From Oscillospiraceae bacterium (lineage in GTDB: Bacteria > Bacillota > Clostridia > Oscillospirales > Oscillospiraceae): 13,765 nt of DNA. Under the pieces are notes generated by a model. The model searched no databases. It worked only from the letters and a program-made list of their open reading frames with translations, and was not told where the DNA came from. The position numbers and the translations under genes were made by a program. Positions 5,404 through 13,724 of the stretch are shown here, piece by piece; the first letter of the stretch is position 1; the number at the start of each line of letters is the position of its first letter. Location of the stretch: the NCBI GenBank assembly GCA_028705905.1, contig JAQWCP010000017.1, forward strand, positions 1 through 13,765, in the 5' to 3' direction.

Positions 5404-7844
5404 TTGTAGGTGGTCCTTTCTGTGAGTGGAATGCGCCAGATGGTGCTGGCATACGTTCGGATACTCCGGTCTGCGGCAAAGATGCCAGATTGCGCAATAT
5501 TGTGCAGCGCCATCTCATTCCACAACTGGGGGGTTCGATATATTTCCGCTGCTTTCTGATGGGCCTTGACATATGCGTCAAAATCAGCCAGGAGCATATA
5601 TTCGTCTGCGGGGCCTTTTTCGCCAATCAGAAGGCGGTTGGCGATTTCACTGTAAGATACGCCATCGCCAAATCCGATGGTTAGCTGATCCAATACCCGC
5701 TTCAATGCGTCATTGTGATTGTAGTACATGTAGGGATTATAGCCTTGCTGTTTTTTATGCGCCACTTCTTCCGCTGTGAGACCGAAGAGGAACATATTGT
5801 CGGGGCCTATGGCTTCGTGCATCTCTACATTGGCACCATCCAGCGTTCCGATGGTGAGGGCACCGTTCATCATGAATTTCATATTGCCGGTACCGGAGGC
5901 TTCTTTGCCTGCGGTGGAAATTTGTTCAGAAATTTCCGAAGCTGGCATCAGTTTTTCTGCCAGAGAAACGCGATAGTTTTCTAAGAAAAACACCTGGAGT
6001 TTGTCTTTGCAGCGAGGATCCGCATTGATCTTAGAAGAAACACTGCAAATGAGTCGTATGATTTGTTTGGCGATCAAATAGCCTGGCGCGGCTTTTGCGC
6101 CAAATAAGAATGTGCGCGGAACCATATCAAATGTGGGATCATTTTGCAACCGGTCATATAAGTGCAAAATGTGCAGCACATTGAGAAGCTGGCGTTTGTA
6201 CTCATGAAGCCGCTTGACCTGCACGTCAAAAATTGCGTGGGGATTGAGCGTGATGTGATATTCCTTCTGTGCAAAGGCAGCGAAGTCCAACTTATTTTGC
6301 TGTTTGATCCATCCAAGCTCTTCCAGAACAGAAGGATCCGAAGCAAACCGCTCCAATTCTCGCAGCTTGTTTGGCTGCAGCAAGTAGGCGTCTGATCCTG
6401 TAAGAGAACAGATTAAATTATGGAGCCGGGGGTTGGACTGCGCAAGCCAGCGGCGGTGGTCAATGCCATTTGTCACATTGAAAAACTTTTGGGGCATCAT
6501 GCGATAGGCGTTTTGAAACGTATCCTGTTTTAAAATTTTGGTATGCAGAGCGGAAACACCGTTGACAGCAAAACACGAGGCAATACATAGATTGGCCATC
6601 CGCACTTCATTGCCCCAGACAATGGCCATTTCCTGCACTTTGCTGGGATCGCCTTGGAAAAAGCAATAGACACTTTGACAAAACCGATGATTGATTTCAC
6701 AAAGAATAGAAAAAACACGCGGCAAGAGGGTTTCAAATAGGCGTTGCGGCCAACGTTCTAATGCCTCTGAGAGGACGGTATGGTTTGTATAAGCAACCGT
6801 TTGGGTCACAATGTTCCAAGCGGTCTCCCAATCATACCCTTCAACGTCCAGTAAAATGCGCATAAGCTCGGGAATCACGATGGCCGGATGGGTGTCGTTG
6901 ATTTGGAGGACATGCTTTTCGTGGAAATTACGCAAAGTGCCGTATTGGGCGCGGTGTTTTCGTGTGATGGACTGCACGGTGGCGGAGACGAAGAAATATT
7001 GCTGCTTGAGGCGCAACGATTTTCCTTCATAATGGTTGTCGTCAGGATACAGCACCTTGGCGATGACTTCCGCCATGGCCTGTTGTTCCACCGCTTTTAA
7101 ATAATCACCGCAGGAATAGAGGGACATGTCAACGGGAACGGGGGATTTGGCGTCCCAAAGACGCAGTGTGTTGACTTGGTTTGTGTGGTACCCTGAAATG
7201 TTCATATCTTTCGGGATGGCAAGAACGGTTGTGGCATCTTTCAGGGAGACATGCAGTTTGCCATTTTCCCAATATTCTTCCACAGTGCCCCCAAACTGCA
7301 CTTCTTCCACTTCGTCCATTTTAGGAATGAGCCAAACATCACCAAGGTTCATCCAGCTGTCTGCCAGTTCCATTTGTTGCCCATCGATGATCTTTTGCTT
7401 GAAAATTCCCAGCTCATAGCAGATGGAATAGCCTGTTGCAGGGATGCCCAAGGTGGTCATGCTATCTAGATAGCATGCGGCCAGCCGGCCTAAGCCACCG
7501 TTTCCAAGGCCTGCATCTGGTTCTGACTCCAAAATATCCGTCAGATGATAGCCAAGCTCGGAAAGTGCTTCTTGCAGCGGCTCTAAGACGCCTAGATTAT
7601 AGGCATTTTTAAGCAGGGACCGCCCAAGCAAAAATTCCAAGGAAAGATAATGGACTTGACGCTTGTCTTGGGTGGGAATTTGGTCGTTTCTGACGCGCTG
7701 GGTTTCGGACAAAATATCGCGCAGAACGAGGGCGGATGCTTTGAACAGGTGCAGAGCATTGGCCTCGGATACTTCTCGGCCGAAATGATGGCGCAATTTT
7801 GCGACCAGAGCTGTTTTCATGGCTTGTTTGGTGTAAATTGGCAT
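5400..7844 (-). CDS. glgP: Glycogen phosphorylase
   Basis: Cytoplasmic PLP-dependent alpha-glucan phosphorylase that releases glucose-1-phosphate from glycogen or maltodextrin ends. At 814 residues it has the normal family length. Visible landmarks are HYLSLEFLLGRSL (65-77), GLGNGGLGRLAACYLDS (112-128), INDTHPA (315-321), FNVTNGIDHRRW (455-466), VQVKRLHEYKRQLLN (541-555), and the PLP site GTGNMK with the Schiff-base Lys656, followed by GTLDGANVE (666-674). The C-terminus carries YASTIWRI (798-805). The ATG at 7844 follows AAGGAG by 10 nt and starts in line with the family. It comes 32 nt after glgA and its stop overlaps the SDR start. GT35 sequence alone does not separate glycogen from maltodextrin preference; the glg context favours glycogen. 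All key motifs are intact. Confidence 0.97.
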   Translation of the reverse strand: MPIYTKQAMKTALVAKLRHHFGREVSEANALHLFKASALVLRDILSETQRVRNDQIPTQDKRQVHYLSLEFLLGRSLLKNAYNLGVLEPLQEALSELGYHLTDILESEPDAGLGNGGLGRLAACYLDSMTTLGIPATGYSICYELGIFKQKIIDGQQMELADSWMNLGDVWLIPKMDEVEEVQFGGTVEEYWENGKLHVSLKDATTVLAIPKDMNISGYHTNQVNTLRLWDAKSPVPVDMSLYSCGDYLKAVEQQAMAEVIAKVLYPDDNHYEGKSLRLKQQYFFVSATVQSITRKHRAQYGTLRNFHEKHVLQINDTHPAIVIPELMRILLDVEGYDWETAWNIVTQTVAYTNHTVLSEALERWPQRLFETLLPRVFSILCEINHRFCQSVYCFFQGDPSKVQEMAIVWGNEVRMANLCIASCFAVNGVSALHTKILKQDTFQNAYRMMPQKFFNVTNGIDHRRWLAQSNPRLHNLICSLTGSDAYLLQPNKLRELERFASDPSVLEELGWIKQQNKLDFAAFAQKEYHITLNPHAIFDVQVKRLHEYKRQLLNVLHILHLYDRLQNDPTFDMVPRTFLFGAKAAPGYLIAKQIIRLICSVSSKINADPRCKDKLQVFFLENYRVSLAEKLMPASEISEQISTAGKEASGTGNMKFMMNGALTIGTLDGANVEMHEAIGPDNMFLFGLTAEEVAHKKQQGYNPYMYYNHNDALKRVLDQLTIGFGDGVSYSEIANRLLIGEKGPADEYMLLADFDAYVKAHQKAAEIYRTPQLWNEMALHNIAQSGIFAADRSIRTYASTIWRIPLTERTTYK

Positions 7845-7870
7845 CGTGTTTGATCTCCTTTTATGCCGAT

Positions 7871-7886
7871 GGTGCGCTATTGCACC
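7871..7886 (-). repeat. Short hairpin around the glgA stop codon
   Basis: GGTGC and GCACC form a 5-bp stem with a 6-nt loop that contains the glgA TAG stop, just before the glgP SD. It lacks a U-tract and is not a terminator. It might slightly affect coupling or mRNA stability between glgA and glgP, but is short enough to be chance. Confidence 0.3.
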
Positions 7887-9307
7887 AATCTTGAATAGAT
7901 ATGCAGATATTCATTTGCGGATTTATTCCAAGAAAAGTCGGCATTCATATCCCGTTGCATCAGTGTATGCCAGATCTCTCGGTTTTGGTAGAGAGAAACA
8001 GCCTCTCTGATGACATGGAGCATGTCATGGGCATTGTAATCAGAGAAAGCAAATCCATTGCCCTCTCCAGTGTATTGATTATAAGGGGAAACGGTATCTT
8101 TGAGGCCGCCGGTTTGCCGCACAATGGGCAATGTGCCGTACCGCATGGCGATCATTTGGGACAGACCACAGGGTTCACTTTTTGACGGCATCAGAAACAA
8201 GTCTGCACCCGCATAAATATTCATGGCCAAACTGGAAGAATACATAGTATTGGCAGATAAGCGGGATGGATATTGCTGCCGGGCATTTACAAATGCCTGC
8301 TCAAACTGCCAGTCTCCCCGCCCCAATACAACAAATTGGATGGGGAGCTCCATCATCTGGGAGAGAACGGTGGTCACCAGATCAAGCCCCTTGTGAGGGA
8401 CCAGGCGGGAGATGCAGGCAATGATCGGGAGATCTGGCTCCAGGTTCAGACCAAGGGCACGCTGCAATTCTTGCTTGTTGCGGGCTTTTCCGGACAAATC
8501 GTCGGCTGTGTATGTTTGGAACAAAGCAGGGTCAGTGGCAGGGTTGTATACATCGATGTCAATGCCGTTTAAAATGCCTTGCAGCTTATGGGCATTGCCA
8601 GAGAGGATCCCTTCCATGCCGTGTGCGTAGAAGGCATAGTGCAGTTCCTGGGCATAAGTGGGACTCACGGTGGTGATAAAATCTGCGGCGCAAATGGCCC
8701 CCTTCATCAGCGAGATGTCGCCGCAATATTCCATGGCTCCGTTTTCATACCAATAGGCGGGGAGGCCGAACAAGTCTTCTAATGTTTCCCGGCCATACCG
8801 CCCTTGATACTCCACGTTATGGATGGTGAATACGGTGCGGATGGAAGCCAGCATAGGGATGCGATTGCCGTCTTCTTTCAGGTATATGGGGATGAGGGCC
8901 GTTTGCCAGTCGTTGCAATGAACCACATCCGGTACCCAATCCAATTTGGGAATGCATTCCACAACCGCACGGCAAAAATATCCGAACCGCTCACCATCGT
9001 CATAATGGCCATACAATTCATTGCGGTTGAAATAATGCTCATTGTCCACAAAATAGTACGTTACACCGTCTTTTTCCAAAGAAAACAGGCCACAGTAGAC
9101 AGAGCGCCAGGCGAGGGTGACGTTAAAGTGGAATAAAAACGTCATCTGATTTCGCCAATGAGCGCCAATGGCGCCATAGAGGGGTAAAATCACTCGAACG
9201 TTGGAGCCGGCGCGTTGCAGCGCCTTGGGCAAACTGCCCGCAACATCGGCCAGACCACCGGTTTTGACGAAAGGGGCTACTTCTGATGCGGCAAATAAAA
9301 TGTTCAA
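7877..9307 (-). CDS. glgA: Glycogen synthase (ADP-glucose, GT5)
   Basis: Retaining GT-B glucosyltransferase that adds glucose from ADP-glucose to the non-reducing ends of glycogen. From the preferred start it has 476 residues, the usual bacterial length. The N-terminal ADP-glucose loop KTGGLADVAGSLPKAL begins at Lys15, exactly the Escherichia coli GlgA number. Also visible are HNVEYQG with His163, SRLVPHKGLDLV with Arg301 and Lys306, and the catalytic C-terminal motif PSKSEPCGLSQ with Glu378, followed by YGTLPIVRQTGGLKDTV. Three starts are possible: TTG 9331, ATG 9316 and TTG 9307. The only good SD, AAGGAG at 9317-9322, touches the ATG but is 9 nt from TTG 9307, which also gives the family N-terminus MNILFAASE. 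The ATG form would add only three residues. It follows glgD with at most 24 nt between. Confidence 0.96.
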   Translation of the reverse strand: MNILFAASEVAPFVKTGGLADVAGSLPKALQRAGSNVRVILPLYGAIGAHWRNQMTFLFHFNVTLAWRSVYCGLFSLEKDGVTYYFVDNEHYFNRNELYGHYDDGERFGYFCRAVVECIPKLDWVPDVVHCNDWQTALIPIYLKEDGNRIPMLASIRTVFTIHNVEYQGRYGRETLEDLFGLPAYWYENGAMEYCGDISLMKGAICAADFITTVSPTYAQELHYAFYAHGMEGILSGNAHKLQGILNGIDIDVYNPATDPALFQTYTADDLSGKARNKQELQRALGLNLEPDLPIIACISRLVPHKGLDLVTTVLSQMMELPIQFVVLGRGDWQFEQAFVNARQQYPSRLSANTMYSSSLAMNIYAGADLFLMPSKSEPCGLSQMIAMRYGTLPIVRQTGGLKDTVSPYNQYTGEGNGFAFSDYNAHDMLHVIREAVSLYQNREIWHTLMQRDMNADFSWNKSANEYLHIYSRLVQ

Positions 9308-9316
9308 AGATTTCAT

Positions 9317-9322
9317 CTCCTT
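9317..9322 (-). promoter_or_regulatory. Shine-Dalgarno site that decides the glgA start
   Basis: AAGGAG lies immediately against ATG 9316 (spacing 0) and 9 nt upstream of TTG 9307. Normal spacing is about 5-10 nt, so the ribosome should initiate at the TTG even though an ATG is available. No other good SD is seen for the TTG at 9331, which abuts the glgD stop. Confidence 0.65.
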
Positions 9323-9331
9323 CGTTTTCAA

Positions 9332-10447
9332 TTAAACGGACTGGCCTTTGGCCAGAACAAGCGGATAACTTTCATGGCCCATAAGCATACGGCCAGAGTG
9401 TACCGTGACGCTTTTGTCAGCGATGACACAGCGCAGGACAGCATCTTCCTGGATGCTGGTGTCCTGCATCAAAATACAGTTTTCCACGCTGGCACCCTTT
9501 TTGATTCGCACGCCCCGGAATAAAATGCTGTTTTTCACAGTTCCTTCGATAATGCAGCCATCTGCCACCAAGGCGTCCTCTACCTGCGCGTCCGGCCCAT
9601 AGTAGGTGGAGGGGTCCCAACGGTCCTTTGTACGAATGGGCTGATCAGGACGGAACAGGGAAGCGCGTACTGTGGGGTCGAACAATTCTATGCTTTTGGA
9701 ATAATAAGCAGTTTTGGACTGAATCCGGGCGGCATACCCGTCATAGAAACAGGGGTGAATGGAGAGAGAATGTCCCATTCCCAAGAGAACGTCCCGGCTG
9801 AAGCTGGTGAGGTTGTGGGAAACGCAATAGTCGATGAGGCTTAACAGCAGAGATTTAGATAGAATATAAATATCCAGAGATTCACAGTCCAATGATTTAT
9901 GCCCGCCGCACAAGACATCGGACACCAAACCATCCGGTCCGATTGAAAAATAGGTGGCGCTTTCGGGAGCGGCAATGGGGGTGTGGGTACAGACAGCTGT
10001 GATGTCCGCACCGCTTTTCAAATGGGATTCAAAAAAATCTGCAATGGGGAGATTTGCCACTAAGTCGCAAGTGGACAAGATCACATATTCCTGCCGAATC
10101 TGTTGCAGGTATGTATAAACGCCCCCCAGCGCCTCCATTTCCCCACGGAATTCTCCGCTGCCACGTTTCTTGGCATAGGCAAATGGTGGAAGGATCTTCA
10201 GCCCCCCCCATTTTCGGCTCAAGTCCCAATCCTTTCCAGAACCCAGATGGTCCAAAAGGGATTGATAGCTCTCGTGCATCAAAACACCCACGTCGGTAAT
10301 GCCTGCGTTGACGAAATTGGAGAGCATAAAATCGATGATCCGATATTGACCGCCATATGGGATGGAGGCGATGGTACGATGCTCTGTCAGTTCTCTCAAA
10401 TTGGCGTTTGATTGATATGTAAATAAAATGCCATGCAAATTGTTCAT
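9332..10447 (-). CDS. glgD: Glucose-1-phosphate adenylyltransferase-like subunit GlgD
   Basis: A 371-residue GlgC paralogue of the type found with GlgC in Bacillota, where it forms a heteromeric ADP-glucose pyrophosphorylase. The fold is recognisable: IPYGGQYRIIDFMLSNFVNAGI (29-50) and WDLSRKWGG (74-82) align with GlgC, and a left-handed beta-helix-like repeat region spans about 285-355. The nucleotide loop is lost: where GlgC has GGQGSRL, this protein has YQSNANL (11-17). Asp128 is kept within STCDLVAN, but the GlgC EEKP and WKDVGT blocks are absent. It is therefore expected to be non-catalytic or weakly active and to modulate GlgC, as reported for the Geobacillus pair. Its ATG overlaps the glgC stop as ATGA, with a GGAGGAGG SD upstream, favouring co-translation and equal subunit supply. 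Confidence 0.95.
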   Translation of the reverse strand: MNNLHGILFTYQSNANLRELTEHRTIASIPYGGQYRIIDFMLSNFVNAGITDVGVLMHESYQSLLDHLGSGKDWDLSRKWGGLKILPPFAYAKKRGSGEFRGEMEALGGVYTYLQQIRQEYVILSTCDLVANLPIADFFESHLKSGADITAVCTHTPIAAPESATYFSIGPDGLVSDVLCGGHKSLDCESLDIYILSKSLLLSLIDYCVSHNLTSFSRDVLLGMGHSLSIHPCFYDGYAARIQSKTAYYSKSIELFDPTVRASLFRPDQPIRTKDRWDPSTYYGPDAQVEDALVADGCIIEGTVKNSILFRGVRIKKGASVENCILMQDTSIQEDAVLRCVIADKSVTVHSGRMLMGHESYPLVLAKGQSV

Positions 10448-11655
10448 ATGTGCCCCTCCTCCTCAGTGCTTTCCAGCATGGCTTTGGGCGGAACCACTTG
10501 GTGATCTGCAATGCAGACGCCGGAGCCCAGGACGGCAACGCCCCAATCTTCCGGTGGCACGTTACAGGGGGCGGCGCCCACTCTGGCACCTTGGCCAATG
10601 TGTGTGTTTTCTGCCAGAATGGCATATTCCACGATGGCGTCTTTTTCTACCACCGTGCCGGGCATCAATATGGAATATCTGATCTTTGCGCCTTCCCCCA
10701 CAGAAACGGAATGAAACAAAACGGAATTTTCAACCTTCCCACATACTTCGCATCCGCCCGACACAAGCGAATGGGAGAGAGTTCCCGTTTGGCCGATCAC
10801 ATGGGGTGGAAGCGTCGGCGTGCGGCAGTAGATCGGCCAGGATTTGTCATAAAGCTGTACGCCCGAATGGACAGAAAGGATATCCATATTGGCGTCCCAA
10901 AAGCTGACAATGGTTCCCACGTCCTTCCAATATCCGGAAAAGCGATAGGCGGCCATGATTTCTCCGGCATTTAACATGGCGGGGATGACGTCGCCCCCAA
11001 AGTCATTGGAGGAAGCGGGGTTTTCCTCGTCGGCAATCAAATATTCCCGCAATTTGCTCCAGGTGAATATATATATCCCCATAGAGGCCAAATTGCTTTT
11101 GGGTTGCTTTGGTTTCTCTTCAAATTCATAGACGATGTCGTCTTCATTCACGTTCATAATGCCAAACCGGGAAGCCTCTTCCATGGGGACTTCCAAAACA
11201 GAGATGGTACAGGCGGCACCTGCCTGCTTGTGCCGTGCGAGCAAAGCAGAATAGTCCATTTTATAGATATGATCCCCGCTTAAAATCAAGACATAATCGG
11301 GATCATACAGGGAAATGAAACCCATGTTTTGATAAATGGCGTTGGCAGTGCCTTTATACCAGGTGCCCTTTGACCCTTCCTTGACATAGGGAGGTAAAAT
11401 GTGGACACCACCTACAGTGCGGTCCAAATCCCAAGGCTGGCCGATGCCAATATAATTGCTCAATTCCAATGGCTGATATTGGGTTAGCACGCCAACTGTG
11501 TCAATACCGGAATTGACACAGTTGGAAAGGGGAAAATCGATAATACGGTATTTCCCACCAAATGGGACGGCGGGTTTTGCAACTTTGCTGGTGAGCGCAT
11601 AGAGGCGGCTGCCCTGTCCGCCAGCGAGAAGCATAGCGATACACTCTTTTTTCAT
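10444..11655 (-). CDS. glgC: Glucose-1-phosphate adenylyltransferase catalytic subunit GlgC
   Basis: Makes ADP-glucose and pyrophosphate from ATP and glucose-1-phosphate, the committed step of bacterial glycogen synthesis. The protein has 403 residues and intact catalytic blocks: AGGQGSRL (11-18), KPAVPFGGKYRIIDFPLSNCVNSGI (about 27-51), SGDHIYKMDY (126-135) with catalytic Asp128, EEKPKQP (179-185) and YWKDVGT (242-248). A left-handed beta-helix domain spans about 290-385. The ATG at 11655 has GGAGG at good spacing. It lies 79 nt after the glgB stop, and the -1 frame of glgB ends at TGA overlapping this ATG. The ATGA overlap with glgD at the other end supports a GlgC/GlgD complex. Allosteric ligands cannot be told from sequence. 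Confidence 0.97.
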   Translation of the reverse strand: MKKECIAMLLAGGQGSRLYALTSKVAKPAVPFGGKYRIIDFPLSNCVNSGIDTVGVLTQYQPLELSNYIGIGQPWDLDRTVGGVHILPPYVKEGSKGTWYKGTANAIYQNMGFISLYDPDYVLILSGDHIYKMDYSALLARHKQAGAACTISVLEVPMEEASRFGIMNVNEDDIVYEFEEKPKQPKSNLASMGIYIFTWSKLREYLIADEENPASSNDFGGDVIPAMLNAGEIMAAYRFSGYWKDVGTIVSFWDANMDILSVHSGVQLYDKSWPIYCRTPTLPPHVIGQTGTLSHSLVSGGCEVCGKVENSVLFHSVSVGEGAKIRYSILMPGTVVEKDAIVEYAILAENTHIGQGARVGAAPCNVPPEDWGVAVLGSGVCIADHQVVPPKAMLESTEEEGHI

Positions 11656-11672
11656 ATGTTTCCTCCCTTCAA

Positions 11673-11696
11673 TGGATGGCTCTCTGGATGGCCCTC
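11673..11696. repeat. 12-bp imperfect tandem repeat in the glgB-glgC gap
   Basis: TGGATGGCTCTC (11673-11684) is followed directly by TGGATGGCCCTC (11685-11696), 11 of 12 identical. It lies just upstream of the glgC SD. The unit is a multiple of three. In the -1 frame of glgB it would encode the repetitive EGHPESHP, which hints that the gap may be or have been coding. Confidence 0.6.
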
Positions 11697-11734
11697 TGTG
11701 TTTGAATTTGGTTTATGGTCAGGGGTGTGCGGTT

Positions 11735-13672
11735 TCAAAGCATTTGTTTGCTTGGTCGACTTGGCAGTTTGTTTTTTGGCTTTTTTCGTGGGGTCCGCTC
11801 TGTGAGCTGCAAAAAGACAGCGGACAAAGGGGGGAGATCTACCGTCAAGGAACATTCCTGCCCATGACATGGAATCTCTTCCGTGGAAAGGGGCCCTGCA
11901 TGGGGGGAGCTGCTCCCGCCGAATTCTATCCGGTCCGTGTTGAATCGTTCCACGTACCGCCCTGCTTCCGGGACACCCAGTCGGTAACCGTCTCGATGAA
12001 CAGGAGAAAAATTGCACAGGAAAATCAGTGGCTCGCCCGTTGTTCCACGACGTAAAAATGCAGCGGTATTCCCAAATTTGTCGTCGGCACAAAGCCAGGA
12101 GAATCCGTTCCAATCAAAATCATTCTCCCAAAGGGGGGACTGCTCCAAATAAAATTGCCCCGCGGACTTGAAAAAGGTCTGCAATGCTTGGTGTGCAGGT
12201 TGCTCCAGCAAATGCCAATCCAATGCCTTGGCAAAATTCCACTCGGCAATTTGTCCGAATTCCGCCCCCATAAAAAGCAGCTTCTTTCCGGGATGTGCCA
12301 GCATATAAGCATAGAACACACGGACACCAGCCATTTTTTCTTCCATGCTTCCAGGCATCTTTCCCAAAAGAGAGCCTTTCATATGCACCACTTCGTCATG
12401 TGAAACGGGGAGTAGGAAGTTTTCAGAAAATGCATACATGAAAGAAAAGGTCAGATCCTTGTGATTGAATTGCCGGAAGTAGGGGTCAAGCTTACAATAA
12501 TGAAATATGTCGTTCATCCAGCCCATATTCCACTTGATGTTAAATCCCAAACCACCTGTGTCTACAGGGTGGCTGACCCCGGGCCAAGCGGTGGACTCTT
12601 CCGCGATCATTAAAATATCAGGAGAAACTCCGAATAGAGTTTGATTGATCTGCTGTAGCAGGGAAATGGCCTCTAAATTTTCCCGGCCACCGTGCCGGTT
12701 GGGCCGCCAGGTGCCGTTTGACCTGCCATAATCCAAATAGAGCATAGAGGCGACGGCATCCACCCGAAGCCCATCAATGTGGTATTGATCCAGCCAGAAA
12801 CGGGCAGAAGAAGTAAGAAAGGAGCGAACTTCCCCTTTTCCATAGTCGAAGATCCGCGTCCCCCAATCTACATGCTCCTGCATGGTGGGTTCGGCATATT
12901 CATAGCAATGAGAGCCGTCAAATTCCATCAGGCCATGGGCGTCTTTTGGGAAATGGGCGGGGACCCAATCCAATATGACGCCAATGCCAGCTTGATGGAG
13001 CTGGTCAATCAGATACATCAGATCATGGGGGGTTCCAAAGCGAGAGGTGGCGGCAAAATACCCGGTGCATTGGTATCCCCAAGAATCGTCCAGCGGATGT
13101 TCCGTCAGCGGCAGAAACTCCACATGGGTAAATCCCATTTCTTTTACATAGGGAATCAGTTGGGCAGCCGCGTCCCGATAGCTGAGAAACTCTCCATTTT
13201 CTGTGCGCCGCCAGGACCCAAAATGCACTTCATAGATATTGAGCGGATGATCATATACCAGATGGGTTTTGCGATAAGAGAGCCAGGCATCGTCGTGCCA
13301 TTCATACCCGTCCAATGCGTATAATTTGGATGCGGTATAGGGCCTTGTCTCGGCATGAAATGCATAGGGATCGGCCTTTTCCAAGATGGAACCGTCTTTT
13401 GTTTCCAAAGCATATTTATATGCATCGTATTGATGTAAATTCGGGATAAATATATACCAAATACCAGGAAGTTCTTCCTGCATTGCATGGACCTTTGCAG
13501 TCCAATTGTTGAACGGCCCGATGACAGAAACGGCCACGGCATTTGGTGCCCAGACGCGGAACCATGCTCCGTCGGCAGTGAGATGCCCGCCCATGATCTC
13601 ATGGGCCAGGCTATTTGTTCCATGATGAAAGGATAAAAACGTATCCTGGGCGATTGATCCTGTTTGCTTCAT
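11735..13672 (-). CDS. glgB: 1,4-alpha-glucan branching enzyme (GH13)
   Basis: Introduces alpha-1,6 branches into glycogen. It has 645 residues, with one N-terminal CBM48 domain (about 20-115), the short form usual in Gram-positives, then the GH13 barrel and a C-terminal beta domain. Catalytic blocks are DWVPAHFP (235-242), GLRVDAV with nucleophile Asp305, AEEST with acid/base Glu358, and SHDE with Asp426. The frame is open to 13744, but the ATG at 13672 follows AGGAG by 7 nt and lies downstream of the promoter, so it is the start. The family domain ends near PPLSAVFLQL (614-623). A basic tail, TPRKKPKNKLPSRPSKQML, follows and contains two slippery A-runs. The -1 frame continues 42 residues past Lys631 to a TGA overlapping the glgC ATG. 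The core is intact; the tail reading frame is uncertain. Confidence 0.96.
   Translation of the reverse strand: MKQTGSIAQDTFLSFHHGTNSLAHEIMGGHLTADGAWFRVWAPNAVAVSVIGPFNNWTAKVHAMQEELPGIWYIFIPNLHQYDAYKYALETKDGSILEKADPYAFHAETRPYTASKLYALDGYEWHDDAWLSYRKTHLVYDHPLNIYEVHFGSWRRTENGEFLSYRDAAAQLIPYVKEMGFTHVEFLPLTEHPLDDSWGYQCTGYFAATSRFGTPHDLMYLIDQLHQAGIGVILDWVPAHFPKDAHGLMEFDGSHCYEYAEPTMQEHVDWGTRIFDYGKGEVRSFLTSSARFWLDQYHIDGLRVDAVASMLYLDYGRSNGTWRPNRHGGRENLEAISLLQQINQTLFGVSPDILMIAEESTAWPGVSHPVDTGGLGFNIKWNMGWMNDIFHYCKLDPYFRQFNHKDLTFSFMYAFSENFLLPVSHDEVVHMKGSLLGKMPGSMEEKMAGVRVFYAYMLAHPGKKLLFMGAEFGQIAEWNFAKALDWHLLEQPAHQALQTFFKSAGQFYLEQSPLWENDFDWNGFSWLCADDKFGNTAAFLRRGTTGEPLIFLCNFSPVHRDGYRLGVPEAGRYVERFNTDRIEFGGSSSPHAGPLSTEEIPCHGQECSLTVDLPPLSAVFLQLTERTPRKKPKNKLPSRPSKQML
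11771..11786 (-). other. Two in-frame slippery heptamers at the glgB 3' end
   Basis: In the glgB frame the minus strand reads CGA AAA AAG CCA AAA AAC. It contains the heptamers A AAA AAG (11786-11780) and A AAA AAC (11777-11771), both of the X XXY YYZ form that supports -1 slippage, the first as in dnaX. A -1 shift leads into a frame that stays open to 11652-11654. I see only a weak downstream stem (AAGCA/TGCTT at 11738-11753), so programmed shifting is unproven. A single missed A in either run would have the same effect. Confidence 0.4.
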
Positions 13673-13704
13673 AACATAGCTCCTATTCTGTTCTGTCCGG
13701 AAAT

Positions 13705-13722
13705 GGGGTACTTGGGGTACTT
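13705..13722. repeat. Tandem 9-bp direct repeat at the glgB transcription start
   Basis: On the minus strand AAGTACCCC occurs twice back to back (13722-13714 and 13713-13705), beginning 3 nt after the -10 hexamer and spanning the predicted start near 13718. It could be a protein-binding site for control of the glycogen operon or a chance duplication. Confidence 0.6.
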
Positions 13723-13724
13723 TT

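Noticed and set aside
10029..10625. Minus-strand frame of 198 codons across the glgC/glgD junction
   Set aside because: Both overlapping genes are firmly identified in another frame; this one shows no domain or SD and is a shadow frame.
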